A stretch of DNA of 64,000 nucleotides from Trema orientale. Lineage: Eukaryota; Streptophyta; Magnoliopsida; Rosales; Cannabaceae. Under the pieces are notes generated by a model, which was given only the letters and a program-made list of their open reading frames with translations, was not told the origin of the DNA and did no database searches. Both the position numbers and the translations under genes were made by a program. Location of the stretch: contig JXTC01000521.1 in assembly GCA_002914845.1 (NCBI GenBank), positions 12,496-76,495 on the forward strand, given 5' to 3'. This document shows positions 1-11,419 of the stretch, in pieces (the first letter of the stretch is position 1; every line of letters starts with the position of its first letter).

Positions 1-229
1 GCCATCTCTTGCTACATAACACAAGTTAGAATTTATTCATGTCTAAATAAAATCCAATATTGAAAAAGAAGAAAATAAAACTTACATACTTATCCCATGT
101 GTAGTCGTTCCTGCTAAATATCGATGAGACTGGTAAGGGCACATGTCTATTGGTCGGCCTACAACCAAAGTAATGATCTATATCAATAGATTAGAATATA
201 AAATGAAAATTTGTAAGCTAGTGATTATT

Positions 230-1290
230 TTTTGTATACTTATCCCTTCGTGCATACGGGTTGTGATACTAAGAGAGCCCTGAACCCTATGAGCATACAA
301 GTGTTGTACCCGGTTCTATATGTTTTGCACCAAATTTTTCTGCCAGAAAATAAAACATGAGTTATAATGAATTAATATTATTAATGATAACAGTTTAAGT
401 TATTATAAAAAAAATACTATTACTTGAAAATCTGGTGTCACAAAATAATTGAAAAGAATAGCCCAATTCTCCATAGACACGTTCATGAACGGCTTCTTCA
501 TGGTAGCCTCTATGTTATCTTTTCCAACGAACGCGTCACAATTCTTCTTCATGGTGCTCTGCCTACGCATTGTTGACTGGTAATGTCATCATGTACCTTT
601 AACTGAAAAATAGAAATTTGATAATAATAATAATAAAATACTATAAGAAGTTTTATTATTCACGAAAAGTTGATATATACATTGCTTACCTCTAGTCGGT
701 GGAAAATGAATCCCATGACGTCCTCCTCCTTTACATCTGCACAAGACAAAGTGCAGAGCGTGATAGTATCTAACATATTGGGCTAGCATTTTGTATTTAA
801 CAACTTCCTATTTTTGAGGATCGATTTGCCTGATTTGCATCGCACTATATCGTCAAATTCGATGTCTTTGTCCTCCTCCGCTCATTCTCAATAGCAATGC
901 TACTTGGATTCCTTTCCAATCCTCTTCTCTTTTGGATTTGGCCTATCCCTCGCTACCCACTACTCCTTTTAGCACCATTAATCGGAACATTCCCTGCACT
1001 ACACTAGACGTACTGCCAAAAAAAATATTAAATTAAAAAGGACAAATCATACTACACAAAATTAACATGTAAGGTTAAATATTTTACAATTTAACAATCT
1101 TCATCAGAGGATGCTTCATCTTGTCCATCACTACTATCACAATCGTTGTCACTGTCCACAATATCTATCTTTTCATCATTATATTCTTTTAACGTGTTAT
1201 CTTCAAATCTGTCGTGATCGACCAAGAAATAATTCATAATCATACCACGAGTTTTCAGCCGTGAGTTTTAAGATGCTAATCAAGCTCTTC
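230..1290 (-). mobile_element. CACTA (En/Spm) transposase remnant
   Basis: On the minus strand around 430-590 a frame reads through a motif like MKKPFMNVSMENW followed by a short aromatic stretch. After an intron-like break, the frame at about 230-345 reads NRVQHLYAHRVQGS. The pattern of a Trp-containing helix followed by an N-R-x-x repeat resembles the plant transposase (Ptta/En/Spm) domain of CACTA elements. An acidic Asp/Ser-rich tail is encoded at about 1083-1240 on the same strand. Stops interrupt the frames, so this is a dead fragment, and no terminal repeats are visible because the element runs off the window start. The family call rests on remembered motif shape. It could be another plant transposase. 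Confidence 0.35.
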
Positions 1291-1699
1291 TAAATTTTGG
1301 AACACCAAGCATATTATACAAAATTAAGGACTTATAGGACAATAGGAAAAGTAAATGGATTAGTATGTGTAATAGGAGACACTTGCCATTTCCTACCATA
1401 TGAGTCTTTCAATTCGACCATAGTCAGCAGTTATGACCAAGTTGTCCAGATCAATTGTGACATGGCTAATAATAACACTGTCTTAGGTCAGACACCATTT
1501 CTAGAGTAGCAATGTAAGCTGCCTAATTAGTACTAAAAGTCTGGTTTTGGTTAGCTTAGTAATTTTCATCCATGCGATGCCAGTAAACTACAGCAATATG
1601 CCCCAACTTTTCGAAGATTTGACCAGTAGGTTTGAAACCACTCCCTCTGCCTAAAATACTAGAACCATTACAACCTTAACCAGGGCTACGCCCTGGATA

Positions 1700-2850
1700 T
1701 TGTGATCGACCACAGTTTTCTCAACTATGATGGTCGGTAGTGGTAATTAAAGTGAGCAGATGGAAGTTGAACCTCCATAGTCACAACAGTATTCCACACC
1801 TCAGTTTGAGTCCCTTCACTGAGCAGAATTAACTGAACTTCTTGAATTGTCAAAGCATCTCTGTTGTACGTATGCTGACTTAAGACGCTTGTTATTGTAG
1901 CATCATATTTAGCTAGAAGGCCTGCAAGACTAATAATGGTGGTATCTTTTTCATCAACTACATACTCAACGAGCATGAGACTATCTGGAATGCTTTCCAT
2001 GTTAGAATAAGTACTCTGAGATCGATTGTGAGCCTTCATTTCTGGACTAATATTTGGTAGAGAAAAGTGTCTCAAGAGCGCACCAGACTTCATTTCTGGT
2101 CCTACGACGAATAACTTGCCTCAAAATTGATGGTGAAAGAGATGAGCGAAGCCAACAGAGGAGGATTTGATCTTCTCAAAATTCTGGGCTAATAATGAAG
2201 ATCAGAGCTTCATGCTTGTCTAATATTTCCACATGTTCTAGTGGACACTTCTTAGTGCGAAAGATATAGCAGCCACCGAGATCATCATAAATGGATGGCA
2301 CCACTTGAGAAGGCTACAGAATGTAGTTACCTTTCTCATGCTTGACGGATAGCCGATCTTACAAGAGTGGCTAACGATGAAAAGGACTAAGGACGCGACC
2401 GAGAGGCAAGCTAGCCAGTGATGGTCGAACTAGGACTCAAGATCGAAGAAGAACTGTCAAAAAATGCCATTGATGCTCTGATACACAGACAAAAATCAAA
2501 GAAACTCAAGTAGAAGTAGCTAAAAGTAGAGAGAGTAAGAGAAGAGAGCTAAGAATTTTGATTTTGGAAAAATTTTGGTGATAACCACAATTGAGAAAAC
2601 CTATTTCTATTTATAGACTTTTTAATTTAAAGTGATTCTTGTAATCATAACTGTACAACTACATGGTAGAACTAATTCCCAAAAATCAGGGCTGTTAGCT
2701 AATCGATTACACTAACCTAATATCCTAAATAACTCCTAGATTCCCTGAGCTTGAACCGTCTTCTAATTGTTTATATTCCTCTGAATTCTTCAAGCTGCTT
2801 CTGACAACATCGATAAGTCAAAATGAAAATCGAATCCAAAAACGATTTAT
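1700..2850 (-). mobile_element. Copia-type LTR retrotransposon fossil (gag part and 5' LTR)
   Basis: A minus-strand stretch at 1725-2093 resembles the conserved part of Copia gag (UBN2 region), with a short leucine-rich block and an EVQLILLSEGTQTE segment like the usual EVQ-LLL-HE pattern. Just upstream on that strand, near 2466-2480, lies tatcagagc, like the initiator-Met tRNA primer-binding site of Copia elements. Beyond it, at about 2490-2850, an LTR-like region has a TATA-type box (ctatttatag, about 2608-2617). The element is broken and only its 5' part is recognised. It looks old. Confidence 0.45.
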
Positions 2851-2899
2851 GGATTCGGGTTTCAAGGTAATGCCAATTTTTCTAGATTTCAATTATCAT

Positions 2900-4461
2900 G
2901 ATTTCAAAATCAATTAGGGTGGAAAAGCTTTGTTTTGACATTTGTTGTGAATCTATGTTTTTGGGTCTTAAACATGATAGTTTCTTTTGCGTAAGCTATC
3001 AAAAAATTCCGTTAGAATGGAGAAGATGAAGAAGCATGATTTTTCTTTTTTTTTTCTCTCTCTCTTTTGAAATGATATTTTACTAATGTGTCAAAGTCTT
3101 AGTAGATAGAGAAAGAATGAGACTACCAACAGAGGATCCACGTCTTTATTTCATGCCCTATTTAAAATCAAATGGCAAGCAATCTTTGTGTAACATTGTA
3201 AAGTATTAATGTTTTTCATTCTTGAAATGTATTATATTTATATGTTTGATTACTTACTTCAGGTTTTTTCAGCCAAAAAATTAATAATAATGATGATAAT
3301 AATAAATAATTACACAAAGAGGAATGATAAATACATTCTCTTTTATATTCTCATGTTTCAATACTTAATACGAAAATTCTATTATCCAGTTTAACATTTT
3401 AATAAGGAAAATTAGTTATTTTTCTCCTTAACAATTGCTACCAGTATGAATTTGCCCCCTCACTTTTGACTTTGTATTCAAGTGCCCTTTAGATGGCAAA
3501 TTTGTCCCCTCACTTCTAACTTTTAAGGAGCTGGAATTATGTATTATTTATCATTGAGCTTATTTGCCTACTTGGTTTGGCTGGGTTCGAATATGCGTCT
3601 AGTTTTGGACGTTACTAAAGTCTACAGCCGACACGGCTGCCTTGCAGCTTTGACTTGAATTTTTTTAAGGTCTTCATTCTCAAAACAAAAATGTAATTTT
3701 ATTTAAAAAAAAATGTAATTCCTTACCTTTGGACTTGCTTAGATCTTGCCATAATTGTACCGTGCGCACTACATAAACATTCAATTATCTTTTAGACTTT
3801 TAAATGAATTGGTTTCTTTTTATATGATTTCAGAAATAATCACTACTAGTGCTCATTTTTTTATTTTTTATTTTTGTTAGGCTTGAAAATCACTTCTAGT
3901 AGTTGTTTTCTATTAAAAAAAATTCCATTATATATGTCATTCATTTCTCAATGGAACAGATCGCCTTTACCTATTTAAAATTTATGAAACTACATTACAA
4001 AATGGTATGGATTAATTTTAAAAGGTAAATGTTAGAAAATATTTATGCCAATAGCACCACAAATGGGATATCTCGTTGCATTCCATTTACTTTTGTGTTC
4101 GAATTTTTTAGGGGTCCTTTGAAGAATACCCTTTTCACATAGTGATTTTGTAGAAATACACTCCTCTTCATAGTTTTTGGGTGTGCACACCTTTTAAGTG
4201 AAAGTTTGGTTGTCAAGACTAATATGCCCTTGACTAACTCATTTTCAGATTTTTTTTCCCATTTTTATTTTTCTTCTCCCGTACATCCTCCTTCACCATT
4301 ATCACATCATTGCCGTCAAAAAGCTTAGAGTCACCGGAAAATATATTTCAGCCGAAAGCTTGAAGTCTCGATTTCTGCACTCTAAGGGAGAAAAACGTGG
4401 TCCTCCATTTCGAAGGTTGAAGTAAGTAGAAGATTTTTCTTTGCCATTAGTTTTTCTTTGC
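2900..4461. other. Intergenic, no gene seen
   Basis: AT-rich DNA with homopolymer runs and no coding signal. A box-B-like ggttcgaata at about 3587 is not accompanied by a tRNA fold. From about 4105 the sequence becomes more mixed and runs into the left arm of the TAGACA element. Confidence 0.6.
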
Positions 4462-5534
4462 AAATGTGAGTATGATTTGTGGATTAGAAGTTATTTTGTA
4501 GTAGGACTTGAAACTATAATGAAAAATAGAAAGTATTTCGTCAATTTTTTAGCATGAAAACATATAAACTAGAAACTGGGTTGTAAAATAGTGAGTTCTG
4601 CAGCGGAGACGAAACTCAGATCTGGATAGACAAGACTGTCTAGTTTCTAGACAGCTTGTCTAAAAGGTGAGAAATTGTACAGTATTAATTCCACTCGACA
4701 GTATTGTCAAGTCTTGTCTAAAAAACTGCATAGAAAAAACCCAGATCTAGATAGACAAACTGTCTAGAAGGTGATAAATTGTACAATAGCGACTCCATTA
4801 AATTGTATTATCAAGTCCTGTCTGAATAGAAGAAAACCATACCTAGATAGAGAAATCTGTCTAATTTATAGACAACCTATCTAGAAAGTGAGAAATTGTA
4901 TAATATCGACTCCACTTGATAGTGTTGTCGAGTCTTATCTGAAAAGCTGTGAAGAAGAAACCCATATCTGGATAGAAGGTCTGTCTAATTTACAGACAGA
5001 CTGTCTAAAACAGAAGAAATTGTACTATATGGACTCCACTTGACAGTATTATCGAGTCTTGTCTGAAAAATTGAACATCCATGTTATTGACACTACATAG
5101 ACAATATTAGACACAATTGTCGAGCCATAAACCAGTAATTGTTGTCCAAGCGCTAGAGACTATCTTGACTATACTAGATACACTGTCTATATAATCGACA
5201 CTTCTATCGAGTGAGTAGACACTAATGTCGAGCCGATTTTGTGTATAAAAAAATTATGTCTAGACATTAGACACTGTTATCTAGCAACTAAAGATACATG
5301 TCGAACCATTAGAAACACATGTCTAAACCATTATGAACACATGTCTAGCCACTAGAAATACATGTCTAGTAACTAAAGACACATGTTTAACCATAAGAAA
5401 CACATTTATAGCTACTAACACATGTTAAACCTAACTAAGTTTATTATTTTATGTTTTTTAATATATATTTCTTCCTTTAATTTGTAATTTATTTTTCGTT
5501 CAGGTATATCATCAACACTTATAATCATATTATA

Positions 5535-5765
5535 TGATGGCGTTTGAGAAAAAAACGAAGGTTCTTCTTGGAATTGGAATAGAAAGAGACAACGATCAAG
5601 ATGCATTGTAGTTGAACCAAACATTATTTTTGGAATATGAGATATTTCAAACTACAGAAATCGACAATGATGTCTTTGACATAGAATTGAGTTACAAGCT
5701 AAATATAACAATAGATATTGTTCCAATAGCTATAGAAAATGACACAGACGTTATGTCCTAGTGTG
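5535..5765 (+). pseudogene. MuDR N-terminal-like transposase fragment
   Basis: The plus-strand frame beginning atggcgtttgag at about 5535 encodes a short lysine-rich start. It then encodes a segment ending in a Leu-Ser-Tyr-Lys-Leu, Ile-Asp-Ile-Val-Pro-Ile and Glu-Asn-Asp-Thr-Asp-Val-Met pattern. That resembles the N-terminal domain of plant MULE transposases, where a hydrophobic strand is followed by P-x-x-I-x-(N/D)-D-x-D-V. An in-frame stop lies inside it, and no catalytic core, zinc knuckle or SWIM domain follows. Its position between two long inverted arms supports a Mutator-like origin for the whole element. The match is short. Confidence 0.4.
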
Positions 5766-5919
5766 TCATAATTGTTCATCTTTCTTGTCTTTGTGATTAT
5801 AGTTGTTATGTGTTATGTGTCCGAGCAAGACTTTATTTACTGTGGTTTATATGTAACTTTGTTTGATGGTATTTTTAGTAGATCTTAATCGTAATCCCCA
5901 ACCAAAAAAAAAAAAAAAA

Positions 5920-7030
5920 ACGTTTCCAATCGTAATGATGACATATTCTCATCATAGTCGCATTGATAATTTAAAACTCACTAATTTTGTAATTTAATAT
6001 ACTTATTACTCATTGCACATAGTTATTGAGTTTGTAATTTAGAAGAATAAAATTGTGACTCAGTTTCCAATAGTAATGATGCCATATTTTCATTATAGTA
6101 GCGATAACAATTCAAAACTCACTAATTTTGTAATTTAATGCAATATACTTATTATACATGTACACCTAGTTTTTGAGTTTGTAATTATAAAGAATAAAGT
6201 TGTAACTAAGTTTCCAATAGTAATGTTAACATAATTTTATTATATAGTGACTGAGTTTCTAAAAGTAATGAATAAAGTAGTAAGTATGTTTACAAAACTT
6301 ACTAATTTTGTAATTATATTGTATTTAATTTAGTTTATATCAAATTTTATTTCATTATACTTAGTATTTAGTTGATAGACAGCTTGTCTGGAAAGTTCGA
6401 TAATATTGTCTAGTAGCTAGACAATATGTTTGGAAAACGATACAATAGTATTTACCCGATAGACAACTAGTCTTGAAAGTTAGACAAAAGTGTTTATCAG
6501 ATAGACAATATGTCTGGAGAGCTAGACAATACTTGTCTAATAGCTAGACTTCTTGTTTAGAAAGCTCAAAATTGTGACTAAGTTTCCACTAGTAATGGTG
6601 GTATATTTTCATCATAGTAGTGATGATAATTAAAAATTCACTAATTTTGTAATTTAGTATACTTATTACTCATTACATATAGTTATTGAGTTTGTAATTT
6701 GGAAGAATAAAGTTGTGACTAAGTTTGCAATAGTAATAGTGACATATTTTCGTTGTAGTAGCGATAATAATTCAAAACTCACTAATTTTGTAATTTAACA
6801 TAATATCCTTATTATGCATTACACCTAATTATTGAGTTTATAAATATAAAGAACAATTTTGTGACTAAGTTTCCAATAGTAATAGTGACATATTTTCATT
6901 ATATAGTGACTAAGTTTCTAATAGTAACAAACAAAGTAATGACTAAGTTTACAAAACTTACTAATTTTGTAATTATATTGTATTTAATTTAGTTTATATC
7001 AAATTTTAGTCTATTATACTTAGTGTCTAG
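5920..7030. repeat. Higher-order direct repeat (unit about 645 bp, two copies)
   Basis: Block A (about 5920-6365) recurs as A' (about 6565-7030). The landmarks are gtttccaa(t)agtaatg, actcactaattttgtaattta and gtatttaatttagtttata. Each block is itself built of about three related sub-units of roughly 150 bp. After each comes a palindrome block (about 6375-6560 and 7035-7260) with tagacaa...tgtct motifs spaced at about 40-50 bp. The block lies inside the TAGACA foldback element. Confidence 0.75.
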
Positions 7031-8233
7031 TAAATAGACAACTTGTCCGAGAAGCAAGATAATAGTGTTTATCAGATAGACAACTTTTTTGGGAAACTAG
7101 ACAATATCGTCTATCCAATAGACAACCTATCTAAGAAGCTAGACAATCATATCTACTAAATAGATAACTTGTCTGGGAAGCTAGACAATAGTATATACCG
7201 ATAGACAACTTATCTAAAAAGCTAGACACTATGCTAGACAAAAGTGTTTAGTGTATAGACATAATTGTCGAACTTTCTAGACACTATATCGAGTCACACA
7301 ACTGTGTTGTCGAGTAACTTTTTATACTCTAGAAATTATCTCGGCACTAGTATCTAGTCACTTGACTAAACTGTCGAGAATGATAGACAATGTGTCTAGC
7401 ATAGTCGAGATAACGTCTAGCACCTGGATGATAATGGTCAGCCTATGGATCGACAGTTGTATCTAGCATTGTTGATACAATATAGATGAACAATTGTGGA
7501 GACAAGACTCGACAATCATGTCAAGTGTACTCGATACGTATAATTTGTCGAGTTCTAGACACCCCTGTCTAAAGACTAGACACCCATGTCTATCCCGATC
7601 TGGGTTTTTTTTTTTTTTTTGCGGCGAGTCTCACCTTTTTTTATCCTATTTTCCAGTTTACCGCTTTTTATGCTTAAAAGTTGACCAAAAATTTTCTATT
7701 TTTCGCTATAGTTTCAAGTCTTACTAGAAAACAACATTTAATCTACAAATCAAACTCATATTAATAAAGAAAGAAGGGGCATTTTGGAGCCGATGGATTT
7801 CCAGTTGAGATTGGATGGAATTTGGCATGGTGGAGGTGGGTTTTGACTGCAGTTTTCGTGGGTGGGGATAAAGTCCGACTGAGATGAACTGAGAGGAAGG
7901 GGAAGATNTTCTCATATTAATTCCTCGTGGAGGCAACGGTGCTGCTGATGAATTGTTGCTTTTTTGGTTTGCATTATTGTTGAAAAAGTTGGTGGCACTA
8001 TGCTCCGACTTTTATTTCTAGTTTTGTTTATAAGGACATGGTTGATCTATCTATCGTTTTCGCTAATTAGTACTCTTTCCCGGCTAAGTTTTTTCAACTG
8101 AATTAATTTTGCCTAATCAAGTTTTAATAAGGCTTAACACAATAGTTGTTTGCCACCTATTTGCATCTGTTTTTTTTTTTTTTTTTCCTTCCAGTTTCGT
8201 CTTCTACACTCTTAAGCTCAGATATCTCACTCT

Positions 8234-9634
8234 GTAAGTCAATCTTCTTGGTTTTCTTTTCTCATATTATGTATTTTTCGTATATGGGCTTTCACTTTAT
8301 TTATTTATTTTTTCTTTCTGGAATATTAATCTTTCAAGGTTTAAGGGTTTTGGGTTTTATTGGGTTCATGTTTTCTTTATTTTTTATTTTAAACATTTCA
8401 TTCGTATCTATTTTTTTTTTTTTTTAGTTTCATTTTGTTTTTTAAGAACTATGTTGTTGAGATTTCCTTTCTAATTTTCTAGTTTCATTTTGTTTTTGAA
8501 AAACTATGTTGTTAAGATTTCCTTCTTTTTTTTTTCTTGGATATAAGAGGTGTTCTTGATATATGCGACCTTTTGTATAAAATCTTTGTGTTATGGACAA
8601 TCTCATTTCTCAAGTTTTTGGTAATATTGATATCTCTCCCAAGTTTTTCCATCTAGTTTATTGGTAAATATCTTGTTACTATATGAAAATTTTAGTGGAG
8701 CTTTGCTTTTTTTTTTTTTTTCACTCTTTTGAGAACTCTGATTTTGAGGTTACTATAGCTAAGTTAAGAATAGATCCTTTGTTGTCAATCCTTAATTTTT
8801 TTTTTCTTTTTGTTGGAATTGAATTGGAAATCAGATACTGACTTAGATTTAGGCGTTAAGACCATTGCCATCTAGTGGTTTTGAAATGGAGCCTCGAGTG
8901 AAGAGCAGAGAGCCATGAGCTTGCTTCTTCTCATAGTGCTCCACACATCAATGGCTTTCTTTTTACTGAAATGGTAGGTTTGGTGCCGTTTCTGTGAAAT
9001 CTTTGTGAGGCAAACATGGTATTCTTTTAACTCCGATGGTTGGTTTGTAACACCAACCTTTATATTTGTTATGCTTTGATTCTTAACACTAGCCAATTCG
9101 TATTCGGCATTGACTTGGATGTTTACCTGGTTTGGTTTTGTTTAAATCTTACCTGGAAGCAAAGTGAAAAAGTACTATAAGCCTTGTTTGGTAAAGATCT
9201 AGAAGCAAAGAAGTTGAGATCGTTTTATCCACTAATATCTAGTAAGATGCCTCTTTGATCTAGCGAATAATACCCAGGGGCGGAGCCACATTGGGTCCAA
9301 AGGGAGCAATTGCCCCACCTGAATTTTATTTTTCTTGTAAATAGTATATAAAGTTTTTCACATATTAGTGTCTATTTCCTTTAAACTACGTGAATTTGTA
9401 AAATTTTAAGTATGCTCCTCAAGTTTTGAATTAGACATATTCTATAATTGAAGCACGTTTGACTTTGCCCCTCTAAATTAAATTTCTGGCTCCACCCCTG
9501 ATAATACCTATGCATCTTTCATTACAAAGAGATACATTAGTTGAACTTTTATTTTGCTAAGTTGTTTTTGGTGCCTTTTGTTGACCAATTTTCTGCCAAC
9601 TTGTATATTCACTATTGCTTACTTGCATTACTCC
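8234..9634 (+). other. Probable 5' leader intron of the ferredoxin gene
   Basis: A pyrimidine-rich stretch ending ctcactct is followed by a consensus donor gtaagt at about 8234. A good acceptor (cattactccag) ends at about 9634, 60 bp before the ferredoxin start codon. The sequence between is T-rich, as plant introns are, and holds a hAT MITE. The transcription start and the intron are inferred from splice signals alone. Confidence 0.35.
9275..9500. mobile_element. hAT-type MITE, 226 bp, with target duplication
   Basis: The element begins caggggcggagccac. The reverse complement of its end begins caggggtggagccag, so the terminal repeats match at 13 of 15 positions. It is flanked by the perfect 8-bp direct repeat ATAATACC (9267-9274 and 9501-9508), the duplication length typical of hAT transposition. 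It has no coding capacity. It lies about 190 bp upstream of the ferredoxin start codon, probably within the leader intron. Confidence 0.88.
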
Positions 9635-9693
9635 AGCTGTTGATGATGGGGTATTGATTTGTAGAGATTTGTTGTTCAAATACAAGTGCAAAG

Positions 9694-10155
9694 ATGTCAA
9701 CCATGTCAACTGCAAGGCTTTCCTCACCTTGCATGTTCAAGATTGCACCCCAAAACCGACTCACCAGCAGCATCATCAAATGCCCGTCTTCCGTTGGATC
9801 TGTGAGGAACGTCTCCAAGACTTTCAGCTTAAAAGCATCCCCCACTTTCAGAGCATCAATGGCAGTGTACAAGATTAAGCTGATTGATAAAGATGGCAAT
9901 GAAAATGAGTTCGAGGCTCCTGATGATACTTACATCTTAGATGCCGCTGAGAATGCAGGAATTGATCTTCCTTACTCATGCCGGGCAGGGGCTTGCTCTA
10001 CTTGTGCTGGGAAGATGGAGACAGGTAGTGTGGATCAGTCCGATGGTGCATATCTTGACGATAACCAATTGAAGGAGGGCTTTTTACTGACTTGTGTCTC
10101 ATACCCGACTTCTGATTGCGTGATTCATACCCACAAAGAAAATGATCTTTACTGA
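9694..10155 (+). CDS. FD3: Plastid [2Fe-2S] ferredoxin, non-photosynthetic (FD3) type
   Basis: The 153-residue protein is encoded in one exon. It carries electrons in the plastid between ferredoxin-NADP reductase and acceptors such as nitrite reductase, glutamate synthase or sulfite reductase. Residues 1 to about 55 are Ser/Arg/Lys-rich, as in a chloroplast transit peptide. The mature domain starts near Met56. The iron-sulfur cluster ligands are Cys96, Cys101 and Cys104 in [10 protein letters not shown], and Cys134 in LLTC. An extra Cys142 lies in the end [14 protein letters not shown], which resembles root-type FD3 more than leaf-type ferredoxins. The length is normal for the family. A second ATG (MSTMST) is four codons in, and the first is used here. 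The order with the following glucanase gene matches Arabidopsis FD3 and its neighbour, which supports orthology. The coding sequence is intact. Confidence 0.95.
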   Translation: MSTMSTARLSSPCMFKIAPQNRLTSSIIKCPSSVGSVRNVSKTFSLKASPTFRASMAVYKIKLIDKDGNENEFEAPDDTYILDAAENAGIDLPYSCRAGACSTCAGKMETGSVDQSDGAYLDDNQLKEGFLLTCVSYPTSDCVIHTHKENDLY

Positions 10156-10342
10156 GAAAAAATGTACACTTTAATGTTGGAATTGAGTAGGGTCTTGAAT
10201 TCCCCCTCTTGAACTTTTGGTATGGTATGTTTACTTAGGAATATTTGTTGTGGAATGGCCATCTAAGTTGAATTCTAGGAATGTTTTCTCTGCATTTGTC
10301 ATCTGGGTTAGAGTTTTTCTGTGCCTATAAATATCTGAAGTC

Positions 10343-10387
10343 TTTAGTTTCATACCAGTATATTCACTTTGCTGGTATGAAACTAAA
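10343..10387. other. Perfect 16-bp hairpin downstream of the ferredoxin gene
   Basis: The arms tttagtttcataccag (10343-10358) and ctggtatgaaactaaa (10372-10387) are exact reverse complements around a 13-nt loop. It begins 188 bp after the stop codon, so it may lie in the 3' UTR or just beyond it. No function can be assigned. Confidence 0.85.
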
Positions 10388-10389
10388 AT

Positions 10390-11400
10390 CGACCATTTTC
10401 ACATGTACGCTGCAAATCTTATATATAGAAAACTATGTTCTATTGTTTTCATATGAACATTTCATAAACTTTGTCAACCAATACTGTACTATGTTCTACC
10501 ACTACATACTCACATGTCAAGATTTTGACTAGTAATGTCCAACTGGCTTGAAGATTTTGATATTTTTGTAATGCATTCGACCAAGTTGATAGTAGCCCAA
10601 GTAAGTAAAAATTTTAGTGACTTTTGAAATAGGTTGTTCCCTGAGTGAGCCTCTTCCTTTCAAATAGCAACATTGTTTCTTATTTATTTAACTTGTCTTT
10701 TTATTTATTTATTTTTGGCTAAAATCCAAATATTAACTTGAGCGAACCCGAGGCCTGAAAAAGACATTGTCTCAGATGCGGGCTGTCTTGGCAAAGATTG
10801 ATGAATGAGGTAAATTCGTGCATTGGTATTCAGATATTCTTCGTATTATTGATTACATTCGTAGAATTGGTATTGAATCGGGCTCGAAACAGAACATTTG
10901 AGTTATAAATTAAGAATATTTACTTAATCGAACAAGGACGAAAGAAGTATATTGGCTCTAAAGTTAGAGTGTCTCGTGAAGATTGTATCATTAATAAGAC
11001 GTAATACTACTATACGTATGGAACAAAATCTTACATATTCTGGACATAAAACATACTATTTTTTTGTGTTATTTAGTTCATCTCACTAGTTCAAGTTCTT
11101 AATATCAAATATCGATTGCAATATATCTCTGAGTTGAAAGATTAGGGAGAAAAGTTCAGGGCAAGGAGGGAAAAAAACAAAAAAAAAAAAAAAGGAGAAA
11201 ACTTGTCAGACAATCGTGTGACCATCCCAGCCAATACAGGACTGGCTGAGAACGATGCTCCAGAGCCGAGATGTTTTAAGATCAATCAAGCTGCTAACCA
11301 CACATTGATCACACAGTCGTGATGCATCTACCAAGTTTAGTTTCTTGTCTCCTTAGAACTCAAGGATATAGAAGTATGAGCTTATGGAACAGATCCTGGT
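10390..11400. other. Intergenic; possible decayed coding scrap
   Basis: There is no intact gene. At about 10735-10980 the plus strand keeps short open stretches (for example SQMRAVLAKIDE and then YSDILRIIDYIRRIG) broken by stops. They look like an eroded coding sequence, but I do not recognise it. The remainder is AT-rich. Confidence 0.4.
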
Positions 11401-11419
11401 CGAGTAAGATCGTGCCAGT

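Larger units (their letters stand above)
4462..7770. mobile_element. Long-inverted-repeat (foldback/Mutator-like) element with TAGACA/TGTCTA arrays
   Basis: The reverse complement of about 7270-7770 aligns with about 4462-5300. Both arms carry, in the same order, a gattaga/gattaaa-rich segment, a gacttgaaactata block, an aaaaatagaaa block, a cagatc(t/g)ggatagac block, and then an array of tagaca...tgtcta palindromes with cgag/ctcg spacers. The left arm is longer because a unit of about 100-125 bp starting at cagatct is repeated about four times (4615-5040). Between the arms lie a MuDR-like coding scrap (about 5530-5765) and two copies of a repeat of about 645 bp. Long modular arms are typical of foldback elements and of Mutator-like elements with long TIRs. 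No convincing target duplication was found, so the outer limits are approximate. Confidence 0.7.

Noticed and set aside
3540-3640. Possible tRNA gene (ggttcgaata box B-like motif)
   Set aside because: There is no box A at a suitable distance and no cloverleaf pairing.
8146-8427. 93-codon Phe-rich plus-strand frame
   Set aside because: It is translated T-rich leader or intron sequence upstream of ferredoxin, with low-complexity composition.
8872-9096. 74-codon minus-strand frame
   Set aside because: No recognisable family. It lies within the probable ferredoxin leader intron.
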